A stretch of DNA of 64,000 nt from Bradyrhizobium glycinis. GTDB lineage: Bacteria; Pseudomonadota; Alphaproteobacteria; Rhizobiales; Xanthobacteraceae. Location of the stretch: the NCBI RefSeq assembly GCF_016031655.1, contig NZ_JACCHQ010000033.1:1-64000 (forward strand). The letters run 5' to 3'. Made by a program: the position numbers and the translations under genes. This document shows positions 55,581-63,824 of the stretch, piece by piece (within the stretch, counting starts at the first letter, position 1; every line of letters starts with the position of its first letter). The notes under the pieces were generated by a model. The model was given only the letters and a program-made list of their open reading frames with translations, did no database searches and was not told the DNA's origin.

Positions 55581-55712
55581 ATGCGAAAACGACTCATCCT
55601 CTGGACCTTCATGACCTCTGCCCTGGTCGCGATCACCGTGTGGACCGTGCTCGGGCCGCCGGACCAGCCGCCCGGGTTGCATCTGCCCTCCCGAACCGCG
55701 GCGGTGCGCTGA
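55581..55712 (+). CDS. 43-residue single-pass membrane protein (candidate)
   Basis: ATG 55581 to TGA 55712. A positively charged start (MRKR) precedes one hydrophobic helix (LILWTFMTSALVAITVWTVL) and a Pro-rich tail. GC-rich third positions fit coding sequence, but no good ribosome-binding site is visible. Function unknown. Confidence 0.5.
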   Translation: MRKRLILWTFMTSALVAITVWTVLGPPDQPPGLHLPSRTAAVR

Positions 55713-55843
55713 CCTGTCATCCCGCGACCGATGCGATTTCGGCATCGATCGATCCCGATTGGATTTTGGTGCGGCGGCGCTCCGCCCGCTATCCTGGCGG
55801 CAAAACGATAATGCCGCGAGCCGGCTTTCAGGAGGAGCCCAAG

Positions 55844-56980
55844 TTGAGACCCATGTCGAGACCGATCCGACGCATCGCATCGCGCGCGCCACGCGCTGCG
55901 ATCGCCGCTGCCCTGTTCGCTTCTGTCACCCTCGTTTCTGGAGTCCGTGCCGGCATGGCCGAAACCTTCGCCTATGTCGGCAACGCCGACAGCAACGACA
56001 TCAGCGTGTTCAAGATGAGCGAGAGCGGCGAGATGACGCTCGTGCAGACGGCCGCCTTCAAGGGCATCGAAAAGCCGGGCTCCTCGACACCGCTCGCGAT
56101 CACGCCCGACCACCGCGTGCTGATTGCCGGCATCCGCTCGCAGCCCTATCTTGCGGTGAGCTTTGCGATCGATCCCAAGACGGGCCAGCTCGGCCATCTC
56201 GGCAACGGACCGCTCGCGGACAGCATGGCCCATATCGCCATCGACCGCAGCGGCAAGTACCTGTTCAGCGCCTCCTATGGCGGCAACAAGGTCGCGCTGA
56301 ATCCGCTGCTTGGCACCGGCGTCGCCGGCGAGCCCAAGCAGGTGATCCCGACCGGGCTGAACGCCCACGCCTTCCTGCCCTCGCCCGACAACCGCTTCGC
56401 GTTCGCCACCAATCTCGGCTCCGATCAGGTGCTGGCCTTCGCATTCGAGGCCACGACCGGCACCCTGACGCCGAACGATCCGCCGGCGCACAAGGTGCCG
56501 GAGAAATCGGGGCCGCGGCACTTCGTGTTTCACCCCGGCGGCAAGTTCGTCTATCTCCTCCACGAGCTGAACGGCGACGTCGCGGCATTCTCTTATGAGG
56601 CCAAGAGCGGCGCCTGGAACGAGATCCAGCGCACCACCGCGCTGCCGGAGGGGTTTTCCGGAAAACCCTGGGGCGCCGACATCCACATCACGCCGGACGG
56701 CCGCTTCCTCTACGCTTCCGAGCGCACCACCAGCACGCTCACCGCCTACAAGGTCGACGGCTCGAGCGGCAAGCTCACCACGATCGGCAGCGTGCCGACC
56801 GAGAAGCAGCCGCGCGGCTTTCAGGTCGATCCCAGCGGCCGCTATCTCGCCGCGGTCGGCGAGCTCTCCGACAGCATGACGGTCTATACCATCGACCAGG
56901 GCAGCGGCGCGCTGGCCAAGCTGAAATCCTATCCCACGGGCAAGAAACCGAACTGGGTCGAGTTTCTGAGCCTGCCGTGA
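55844..56980 (+). CDS. Exported beta-propeller, 6-phosphogluconolactonase (Pgl/YbhE)-like
   Basis: 378 residues from TTG 55844, chosen because AGGAGG is eight bases upstream; ATG 55853 is 17 bases away. A signal peptide (about 1-34) precedes a seven-bladed propeller of the lactonase family: AETFAYVGNADSNDISVFKM, PKTGQLGHLGNGP, ADIHITPDGRFLYASERTTSTLTAYKVD in outline. The cytoplasmic Pgl enzyme lacks a signal peptide, so this periplasmic version may act on other sugar lactones or be a binding protein. It has no partner genes nearby. Confidence 0.87.
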   Translation: MRPMSRPIRRIASRAPRAAIAAALFASVTLVSGVRAGMAETFAYVGNADSNDISVFKMSESGEMTLVQTAAFKGIEKPGSSTPLAITPDHRVLIAGIRSQPYLAVSFAIDPKTGQLGHLGNGPLADSMAHIAIDRSGKYLFSASYGGNKVALNPLLGTGVAGEPKQVIPTGLNAHAFLPSPDNRFAFATNLGSDQVLAFAFEATTGTLTPNDPPAHKVPEKSGPRHFVFHPGGKFVYLLHELNGDVAAFSYEAKSGAWNEIQRTTALPEGFSGKPWGADIHITPDGRFLYASERTTSTLTAYKVDGSSGKLTTIGSVPTEKQPRGFQVDPSGRYLAAVGELSDSMTVYTIDQGSGALAKLKSYPTGKKPNWVEFLSLP

Positions 56981-57048
56981 GGGGCCGTCGCCGACCTACG
57001 TAATCATCCGTAATTTCGCGAGGCCCGGCTTGGCGCCATATCTCGGTC

Positions 57049-57219
57049 ATGGACCGGCAGATTGTCTTCAAATGCCCCCGGACGGGCCTCAACGTGCAGC
57101 ATCGGCTTACCGACGAGCCGGCCGATCGCACGCACGTGTCGGTGTCCTGTCCGGCCTGCACGCAGTTCCATCTGATCGAGCGGACAAGCGGCAAGCTGGT
57201 CGGTGATCGGCGCCGCTGA
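57049..57219 (+). CDS. 56-residue zinc-ribbon-like protein
   Basis: ATG 57049 to TGA 57219. The sequence has Cys in FKCPRTGLN and a CPAC pair (residues 34-37), giving an incomplete zinc-ribbon look. Short proteins starting MDRQIVFKCP-like with this spacing are typical of Bradyrhizobium, in my recollection. The ribosome-binding site is weak. Function unknown. Confidence 0.65.
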   Translation: MDRQIVFKCPRTGLNVQHRLTDEPADRTHVSVSCPACTQFHLIERTSGKLVGDRRR

Positions 57220-57386
57220 CGCCCGCCGCGCGCGACGCGAGCTCTTCGGAGCGAACCTGTTTTCCAATCCTGCGACTCATCAAAGACTTGCCGCGACTGC
57301 CTGCGGCGGCGTGGCGTCCTGTTTCGGGACGACGCGGCCGTAGTGCGGGCGGCGACCATCTGCTATCGATTGGAGGCATAGCCCCC

Positions 57387-58292
57387 GTGGAATTTCCGAT
57401 GCGTCATTTGCCCCGCGCCGTTGTTCGAAGCCTGTATCCCGCAGCCGTCGCCGGCCTGCTCATCCTCAACCCCCATCCGGCCGGTGCCGCCGATGACGAC
57501 GCGCCCAAGGGGCCGGCGGTCACGGTGCTGAAGGTCGCGAAATCCTGCTTCTCTGACATCGTCGAGGCCACCGGCACGATCATCGCGCGCGAGGAAACCT
57601 CGGTGCGGCCGGAGCGTCCCGGCCTGAAGGTCACGGATGTGCTGGCGGAAGCCGGCGATACCACAACCGCCGGCCAGGTGCTGGCGCGGCTGGCGCTGCC
57701 CGAGGGCGGCACGCTTCAGGTCACCGCCCCCGTGGCGGGGGTGATCGCGACCTCGACCGCGCAGATCGGCAACTTCGCCTCGGCCAAGGGCGAGGCGCTG
57801 TTCACGATCGTGGCACGCAGCGAGTACGATCTCGTCGGCCTCGTCGCCACCACCGATGTGCGCAAGCTCGCGGTCAATCAGCAGGCCACCGTCCGGATCG
57901 CAGGCGCCGGCGACATCAGCGGCAAGGTGCGCCGCATCGGCCCGACCGTCGAGCCGAACATCCAGCAGGGCATGGTTTATATCGGCATCTCCTCGCAGAA
58001 GCGGCTGCTGCTGAATGCGAGCGGGCGCGCGCTGATCAAGACCGGGCAGAGCTGCAACGTCGCCGTGCCGCTGACAGCAGTGCAATATTCATCCGCCGGC
58101 ACGGTGGTGCAGGTGATCCGCCGCAACCGCGTCGAGACCAAGCGTGTCGAGGTCGGCTTGATGTCGGGCGGCAATATCGAGATCCGCGACGGCCTCAACG
58201 AGGGCGATGTTGTCGTCGCCCGCGCCGGCGCTTTGCTGCGCGAAGGCGATCCGGTGCGTCCCGTGATGGCGAGCGCGGAAGCGGCGAAGTAG
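57387..58292 (+). CDS. Orphan RND-type periplasmic adaptor
   Basis: 301 residues from GTG 57387 (GGAGG ten bases upstream); ATG 57399 is an alternative. A signal peptide or anchor (LYPAAVAGLLILNPHPAGAA) is followed by a short HlyD-type adaptor: REETSVRPERPGLKVTDVLAEAGD, LQVTAPVAGVIATSTAQIGNF, and a C-terminal RVEVGLMSGGNIEIRDGLNEGDVVV. It is paralogous to the adaptor at 30634, sharing the Cys in CFSD and QSCNVAVP. No pump gene follows; a family B repeat comes directly after. It may serve a pump elsewhere. Confidence 0.87.
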   Translation: MEFPMRHLPRAVVRSLYPAAVAGLLILNPHPAGAADDDAPKGPAVTVLKVAKSCFSDIVEATGTIIAREETSVRPERPGLKVTDVLAEAGDTTTAGQVLARLALPEGGTLQVTAPVAGVIATSTAQIGNFASAKGEALFTIVARSEYDLVGLVATTDVRKLAVNQQATVRIAGAGDISGKVRRIGPTVEPNIQQGMVYIGISSQKRLLLNASGRALIKTGQSCNVAVPLTAVQYSSAGTVVQVIRRNRVETKRVEVGLMSGGNIEIRDGLNEGDVVVARAGALLREGDPVRPVMASAEAAK

Positions 58293-58304
58293 AAGCGGTG
58301 CTTC

Positions 58305-58491
58305 ACCCTCCCCTGGAGGGGACCTGGAGGGGGAGGGTCGCTTCGCATGTAGCGAAGCGAAATGCGAAGCGGGGTGGGGTGACGGTCCCTCCGCCGCGAC
58401 GAACAGTGCCCGAGTGGAGAGATCACCCCACTCCGTCACGCAATCTCGCTTCGCTTGATCGCGTGCCGACCCTCCCCCTCCAGGGGAGGGT
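58305..58491. repeat. GC-rich palindromic repeat, family B copy 2
   Basis: Same ends as copies at 20639 and 61501, but 187 bases long. The left arm contains an extra short duplication (CTGGAGGGG repeated near 58313-58332). It starts 13 bases after the adaptor stop and ends eight bases before the convergent caspase-like gene stop. Confidence 0.9.
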
Positions 58492-58498
58492 AAGAAAA

Positions 58499-59347
58499 CT
58501 AACCGCCGGCTTCGCCGAAACGGACGTCTTCGAGCAACGACGACGATACGGTCGGGACTTGGTCGCCTTCGCTGGCGCGGGAGATGGCGAGGCGGGTCTT
58601 GTTGAAGACGCTCTCGGCGCTGCCGGGCTTGCTGAGGTTGTTGAGGAACTCGCTGACCAGCACGCTGTGCTCGCCCTTGCCGTCATCGACGACCTTGCCG
58701 GGCGAGGCGGAGGTGAGGATCAGCGCATTGTCGGACGCGCTGATCGGCGCGAGACCGTGGCTGTAGGAGCGGAAGCGGCGCTCGTACGGATTGCGGCGGG
58801 AGGCATCGAGCACGACGAGCTTGGCCTTGGCACCCTGCTCTTTCATCATGTCGAGCACGCCGTCGATGGAGACGCCATGGCGGCGGACATCGCTTTCCTT
58901 CCAGATCACGGCATCGACCGGCAGCATGTAGCTCTCGCGGCCGGCCTGCACGCCGTAGCCGCCGAAGAACAGCATAACGACGCTGTCGCGCGTGATCCGG
59001 GACTTCAGGCGGCTCACGGCACGGACCATGTCGTCCTTGGTCGCGTCTTCCACCATATCGACGTCAAAGCCGTTCTTGCGCAGCGACGAGGACAGCGCGC
59101 GGGCGTCGTTGATCGACTGCGTCAGCGGCGCGCTGGCGTCGGGATAATGTCCATTGCCGATGACGAGCGCGAGGCGCGAGGTCTGGCCGATCGAACCGGT
59201 GATCTGGTCGGTCGAGACGGCCTTGGCGGCATCGATCGCGCGCATGTTGAGAGCAGCATGGGCGCCGATCACCAGCGACACCGTGCCGATGAGGGCTGCG
59301 GCGAGGGCGATCGTACGTCTGGAAAGGTCGAGCTGCTTTACATTCAT
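58499..59347 (-). CDS. Exported or anchored caspase-fold protein lacking catalytic dyad
   Basis: 282 residues from ATG 59347; the upstream frame to 59392 is rejected. An N-terminal hydrophobic segment (IALAAALIGTVSLVIGA) is a signal anchor or signal peptide. The peptidase C14-like domain (about 55-275) has LALVIGNGHYPDASAPL, DARALSSSLRKNGFDVD and LFFGGYGVQAGRESYMLPVDAVIW. Tyr131 stands where caspases have His and Ser183 (VLDASRRNPYERRFRS) where they have Cys. It is clearly related to the first 245 residues of the protein at 28093. It has no TPR part. Proteolysis is unlikely; ligand binding or scaffolding is inferred. Confidence 0.88.
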   Translation of the reverse strand: MNVKQLDLSRRTIALAAALIGTVSLVIGAHAALNMRAIDAAKAVSTDQITGSIGQTSRLALVIGNGHYPDASAPLTQSINDARALSSSLRKNGFDVDMVEDATKDDMVRAVSRLKSRITRDSVVMLFFGGYGVQAGRESYMLPVDAVIWKESDVRRHGVSIDGVLDMMKEQGAKAKLVVLDASRRNPYERRFRSYSHGLAPISASDNALILTSASPGKVVDDGKGEHSVLVSEFLNNLSKPGSAESVFNKTRLAISRASEGDQVPTVSSSLLEDVRFGEAGG

Positions 59348-59767
59348 CTCGCTTCGTTTCCTGTGCCAAAGACCAGCCAAGCGCGCGCACACTGTTTGAG
59401 TAGCGCGATAGCGTCTTTAGGTTTGAGGGATTGGCCGGGGAAGTGCCCCCGAATTGCGCGCAATTTGCGGCGCCGCACCAAACAAACCCTTAACCCGATA
59501 TAGGCCCTGGGGCAATAGATTGCCCAAAATTTGAGCTAAGCGACTGAGCCTGTTAGCTAATTCTCCGAGCTCAATTCCTGCTTTGCTGGTATCCCCGTAG
59601 CCTTCCGGGGATCGACCATGCAGCTCTCGCGCCGGCTTTTCCGTGACGTTCATCACATTTGTATTTCCCGCGAATCCGGGTAGCCTTTTCAACGACTTGC
59701 AGGGGGTGGCGCGCCGATGCCGGCGTGCTGGCCGTCCCCGACCAAGGCCCCCGCGACCAGGTATTTC
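59348..59767. other. Intergenic region between caspase-like gene and unknown gene
   Basis: About 420 bases, less GC-rich than neighbouring genes. It holds divergent promoters. An open frame on the minus strand (59417-59887) overlaps the next gene and has no domain or ribosome site. No clear operator or repeat was seen. Confidence 0.45.
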
Positions 59768-61495
59768 ATGAGCTTTCATTATTTTGCCGGCGCCGCCTGC
59801 CGGGCGCTGACGGCGCGGAAGGACGGCCCCTCGCTTTACGACGTCTGCGATCCCGTATTGTCGGGCACGTCCAGCGGCGATCCGCATCTCGCCAAATTCT
59901 ACAAGACCGCGCTCGGCAATCCCGCACTACGGATCCTGCTCCGCCGCGCCGGCCTGCCAGAACTGCGCGACGAGGGGGCGCTGACGCGGCTGCGCGCGGC
60001 CCTCACCCAGGCCCGCGACGAGGCCGAGCCCGACTGGGCGGCGGTCGGGCAGCCGATCGCCGATCTCGTCGACGGCATCGCGCTCGACCATCCCAGGCCG
60101 CCGCCGGTGCCGTTCACCGCCGCCATGCCGCAGAGCGCGCAGGTCGACGGCGTGATCCGCGATTGCGCGCAGCATCTGCTCGGCTCGTACCGCCGCAACG
60201 GCTTCCTGCCGACCTACGCCGCCTTCAACCTGATAGGCGATCCAGATTTCCGCGGCCGTGAGCTGATCATGGCGCTGACGGGACTGAACGCGCGCGGCTA
60301 CAAGAATTCCTCGCTGCTGTTCAACCTCGCCCGCGTCTTCATCGCCCGCTCGCCCGCGCGCGCCGTGGTCAATCCGCCCTGGAAGGGTATTGCCGAGCCG
60401 ATGTGGGAGCCGGTGCAGATCCGACACCGCTCGGCCTATTACGACGCGTTTTTCATCGAGGCCCTGCTCAGCTTCGTCGAGACCGGGCTCGCCTCGCCAG
60501 CCGACAAGATCGCGGCAGAGCGCGCGATCGCCGACATGGTCGATTTCTGCGTCAACATCAGCCGCGAGGAGGTCGAAGGCATCGACGGCGCGCGCTTCAA
60601 CGTCATCACCGCACTGGCGCCGGCGCCGCATCCACGCTTCTCCCGTTACTTCGCGCAGATCAAGCAGGACCTCGGCTTCGGCATCTACGTGCCGGATTGC
60701 GACACCACGGCCTGCTCGATCTCCGCGGCGACGCAGGCCGGCTGTACCGACGCCATCATCGACCAGCCGCTGCTGGACTTCTATGCAGGCTATCAGGTGC
60801 GCGCCGGCGTCAACGAACCGCGCGTGACCGTGCCGCTCAACGACAATATCGACTATGAGGGCGGGGTTGCGACCTGGATCGACAATCTGGCCGGCGAGCG
60901 CCCTTACGGCAACGATCTCGATCCGACGCTCAATCTCGACATTCTCGAGGTCAGCTTCCGCAACCTTGAGCGCTGGAAAGTGCTGGAGACGCCGTCGCGG
61001 CTTGCAACGGTGCATCGGATCATCGGCTTCCAGAAGCGGCTGGCCGCCAGCGGCGCCTTCGCCAATCCGCGCTCGCACATCTATTATCTGCCGGAGCTCT
61101 ACAGCGCCTATTTCGGCCGCTGCTATGCCGCCTTCCTGGCGCTGCCGCTGGCCGCGCAGGCCGCGATCGATCCCGCCGGCGATTTCGATTTCATCCGCCA
61201 CCGCGTGCTGTCCTACGTCAAGGGCGAGCTGGTGGCGGCCGAGATGAACGTGTTCGACGCCGCGCTGGCGCTGATCGCGCTCGGCCATCTCGGCGCCGAC
61301 CCGCGCGCCTTCACGCCGGCGCTGAACGTGATCGTCGCCGGGCTCGGTGAAGGCGGCCGCCGCGGCCCGTTCCGCGCCTATGAATGGAACAAGATGAAGA
61401 CACCGACGCGGATCCTGGTCGGTGGGCCCGAGGTGACCTCGGCCTTCGTGCTGATGGGCCTGGCGGTGGCGAAGCGGGCGATGGCGCGGGGGTGA
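59768..61495 (+). CDS. Unrecognised 575-residue protein, possible toroid fold
   Basis: 575 residues from ATG 59768; an upstream in-frame start at 59717 adds 17 residues. Soluble, mostly helical, no signal peptide. The central motif VPDCDTTACSISAATQAG (Asp310-Cys-Asp312-Thr-Thr) recalls the DxDTT/DxDD region of alpha-toroid terpenoid cyclases and prenyltransferase folds, as do several regularly spaced helical repeats (LPTYAAFNLIGDPDFRG, GYKNSSLLFNLARVF). I cannot place it in a known family. No isoprenoid genes are near. A family B repeat follows six bases after the stop. Confidence 0.8.
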   Translation: MSFHYFAGAACRALTARKDGPSLYDVCDPVLSGTSSGDPHLAKFYKTALGNPALRILLRRAGLPELRDEGALTRLRAALTQARDEAEPDWAAVGQPIADLVDGIALDHPRPPPVPFTAAMPQSAQVDGVIRDCAQHLLGSYRRNGFLPTYAAFNLIGDPDFRGRELIMALTGLNARGYKNSSLLFNLARVFIARSPARAVVNPPWKGIAEPMWEPVQIRHRSAYYDAFFIEALLSFVETGLASPADKIAAERAIADMVDFCVNISREEVEGIDGARFNVITALAPAPHPRFSRYFAQIKQDLGFGIYVPDCDTTACSISAATQAGCTDAIIDQPLLDFYAGYQVRAGVNEPRVTVPLNDNIDYEGGVATWIDNLAGERPYGNDLDPTLNLDILEVSFRNLERWKVLETPSRLATVHRIIGFQKRLAASGAFANPRSHIYYLPELYSAYFGRCYAAFLALPLAAQAAIDPAGDFDFIRHRVLSYVKGELVAAEMNVFDAALALIALGHLGADPRAFTPALNVIVAGLGEGGRRGPFRAYEWNKMKTPTRILVGGPEVTSAFVLMGLAVAKRAMARG

Positions 61496-61500
61496 GTCCT

Positions 61501-61667
61501 CTTACCCTCCCCTGGAGGGGGAGGGTCGATCGCGCGCAGCGCGAGCGGGGTGGGGTGACGGTCCCTCCGCGACGAACAGTGCCCGAGTGGAGAGATCACC
61601 CCACCCCGTCACGCAATCTCGCTTTGCTCGACTGCGTGTCGACCCTCCCCCTCCAGGGGAGGGTAAG
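61501..61667. repeat. GC-rich palindromic repeat, family B copy 3
   Basis: A 167-base element whose ends extend the inverted repeat to CTTACCCTCCCC / GGGGAGGGTAAG. The inner GC-rich region has the same spaced pair (GGGGTGGGGTGACGGTCCCTCC..) as copy 2, which it resembles more closely than copy 1. It lies directly after the unknown gene. Confidence 0.9.
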
Positions 61668-61787
61668 AACGCCCTTCCGCAATGACGGGAAGTTGAAAGC
61701 CTGTCTGTTCGGCATGCGCTGGCCGTGCGGCCAAAAGCCGACCACAATTGCGCGGCTTATCGAGATTGTCATCACAACTGGACGGGC

Positions 61788-62513
61788 ATGTTGCGAAAGG
61801 TCCTGATTGCGCTGTCTTTGTTTGCCATCCCTTCGCTGGCAGATGCCGCCGACATCGCCGGCACGGCAAAGGTTCGCACCGGCGATACCGTGGTGATCGG
61901 CACCACGCGGATCCGGCTCGGCGGCATCGACGCGCCTGCAATCGACCAGCTCTGCCTCAACACCAAGACCGAGCGCTGGACCTGCGGCGTCGCGGCCCGC
62001 GACGAGCTCGCCAGATACGCCGAGGGCAAGAATTGGGTCTGCCACCCGAGATCGGTCGACCGGCGCGGCCGCACCGTGGCGCGCTGCGAGGTTGGCGGCG
62101 AGGACATCCAGAAATGGCTGGTGCGCAACGGCTGGGCGCTGGCTTACACCCGCATCTCCAAGGACTACGAGCCAGACGAAGCGGCGGCGCGCGAGGCCAA
62201 AGCCGGCATGTGGCAGGGTGCCTTCATCGCGCCGTGGGATTGGCGCGAACGCAACAAGAAGACCGCCATCCTCGGCGCGACCAAGCCGCCGGACGGCGCG
62301 CACGCGGTGCTGCTCGCTTCGGCCTCGGGGCCGGTCGCGCCGTCGCCGGACTGCACCATCAAGGGCAACGTGAACAGCGCCGGCGAGTGCATCTACCACC
62401 AGCCGACCAGCCGCTGGTACACCCAGATCAAGATGAAGATCAGCAAGGGCACCCGCTGGTTCTGCTCGGTCGAGGAAGCCGAAGCGGCCGGTTGCCGGGA
62501 GACCAAGAGATAA
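61788..62513 (+). CDS. Exported thermonuclease-family (SNase-like) protein
   Basis: 241 residues from ATG 61788. A signal peptide (about 1-21, LIALSLFAIPSLADA) precedes an SNase-like OB-fold domain (about 22-145), with VRTGDTVVIGTTRIRLGGIDAPAIDQLC at the start and GRTVARCEVGGEDIQKWLVRNGWAL later. Staphylococcal nuclease uses Arg35, Glu43 and Arg87; here the Arg of RLGGIDAP and of GRTVAR match, but Glu is not obvious (DAPAIDQLC). The C-terminal half (about 150-241) is of unknown type and has three Cys. Nuclease activity is uncertain. Confidence 0.86.
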   Translation: MLRKVLIALSLFAIPSLADAADIAGTAKVRTGDTVVIGTTRIRLGGIDAPAIDQLCLNTKTERWTCGVAARDELARYAEGKNWVCHPRSVDRRGRTVARCEVGGEDIQKWLVRNGWALAYTRISKDYEPDEAAAREAKAGMWQGAFIAPWDWRERNKKTAILGATKPPDGAHAVLLASASGPVAPSPDCTIKGNVNSAGECIYHQPTSRWYTQIKMKISKGTRWFCSVEEAEAAGCRETKR

Positions 62514-62619
62514 GAGCCCCAGACCTGCGTTTTGTGCGCTTTTCTTGGCCTCCAACGCCGCGTAAAAGTGAGACTCAGCAACCCACCATCCTGTTCTCAA
62601 GCAACAAGGACCGACAGCA

Positions 62620-63807
62620 ATGACCGTTCGCGCGGGCCGGGAGTTTCTGGCCATCCCCGGGCCCACCACGATGCCCGACGAGGTGCTGCGGGCGATGCAC
62701 CGTCCGGCGATCGACATCTACGCCAAGGAGATGCTGGATCTCACCGAGAGCCTGCTCAGCGACATCTCGAAGCTGTTTGCGACCAAGGGCAAGTCCTACA
62801 TCTACATCGCCAACGGTCACGGGGCCTGGGAAGCGGCGCTGAGCAACGTGCTGTCGCGCGGCGACAAGGTGCTGGTGCTGGAGAGCGGACGGTTTGCGAT
62901 CGGCTGGGGCAACGCGGCGGCGCTGATGGGCGCGGAGGTCGAGGTGCTCAAGGGCGACTGGCGCCGCGCGGTGCGGCCGCACGAGGTCGAGGAACGCCTG
63001 CGCCGCGACAAGGAGCACAGCATCAAGGCCGTCGTCGTGGTCCAGGTCGACACGGCGAGCGGCGTGCAGAACGACATCGAGGCGATCGGCAAGGCGATCA
63101 AGGCGAGCGGCCATCCCGCACTCTACATGGTCGACACCGTCGCCTCGCTCGGCTGCATGCCGTTCGAGATGGACAAATGGGGCATCGACGTCGCGATGTC
63201 CGGCTCGCAAAAGGGCCTGATGACGCCGCCCGGCCTCGGCTTCGTCGCCGCCAATGCGCGCGCGCTCGAGGTGCACAAGAAGGCCAACATGTCGACGCCC
63301 TATTGGAGCTGGAGCGAGCGCGAGGGCACCGAGAATTATCGCAAATATGCCGGCACCGCGCCGGTGCATCTGTTGTTCGCTTTGCGCAAGGCGATTGACA
63401 TGCTGCACGAGGAAGGGCTCGAGAACGCCTTCCGCCGTCACAGCCTGCTCGGCGAAGCCGCCCGCCGGGCGGTCTCGGTCTGGTCGGAAGGCCAGGTGCT
63501 CGGCTTCAACGTCGCCGAAGCCAGCGAGCGCTCCAACACCGTGACCACGGTGACGATGAGCAACGGCCACGATCCGGCGGTGCTGCAACGCTATTGCAAG
63601 GACAAGTGCGGCGTCGTGCTCGGCACCGGTATCGGCGATCTCTCCGGCCAAGCCTTCCGCATCGCCCATATGGGCCATGTCAACGCGCCGATGCTGCTCG
63701 GCACGCTCGGGGTGATCGAGGTCGGGCTGAACGCGCTGAAGATCCCGCACGGCAAGGGCGGGCTGGAGGCGGCGGTGTCGTATCTCGGGGAAGAGGTGGC
63801 GGCGTAG
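62620..63807 (+). CDS. Class V aminotransferase, serine-glyoxylate type
   Basis: 395 residues from ATG 62620 with AAGGA upstream. Fold type I PLP enzyme of the serine-glyoxylate/alanine-glyoxylate aminotransferase group: FLAIPGPTTMPDEVLRAM at the start, ANGHGAWEAALSNVLSRGD for the cofactor phosphate, MVDTVASLGCMPFEMDKWGIDVAMSGSQKGLMTPPGLGFVAA in outline, where the Lys in SGSQKG forms the Schiff base. It probably transfers an amino group from serine or alanine to glyoxylate, as in one-carbon or glycine metabolism. It may suit the alcohol oxidation genes at 6-11 kb, but they are far away. Confidence 0.93.
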   Translation: MTVRAGREFLAIPGPTTMPDEVLRAMHRPAIDIYAKEMLDLTESLLSDISKLFATKGKSYIYIANGHGAWEAALSNVLSRGDKVLVLESGRFAIGWGNAAALMGAEVEVLKGDWRRAVRPHEVEERLRRDKEHSIKAVVVVQVDTASGVQNDIEAIGKAIKASGHPALYMVDTVASLGCMPFEMDKWGIDVAMSGSQKGLMTPPGLGFVAANARALEVHKKANMSTPYWSWSEREGTENYRKYAGTAPVHLLFALRKAIDMLHEEGLENAFRRHSLLGEAARRAVSVWSEGQVLGFNVAEASERSNTVTTVTMSNGHDPAVLQRYCKDKCGVVLGTGIGDLSGQAFRIAHMGHVNAPMLLGTLGVIEVGLNALKIPHGKGGLEAAVSYLGEEVAA

Positions 63808-63824
63808 CAGCCACAAACTCCGCT

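Noticed and set aside
59417..59887. Minus-strand open frame of 156 codons
   Set aside because: It overlaps the start of the 575-residue gene and the intergenic region and has no recognisable motif.
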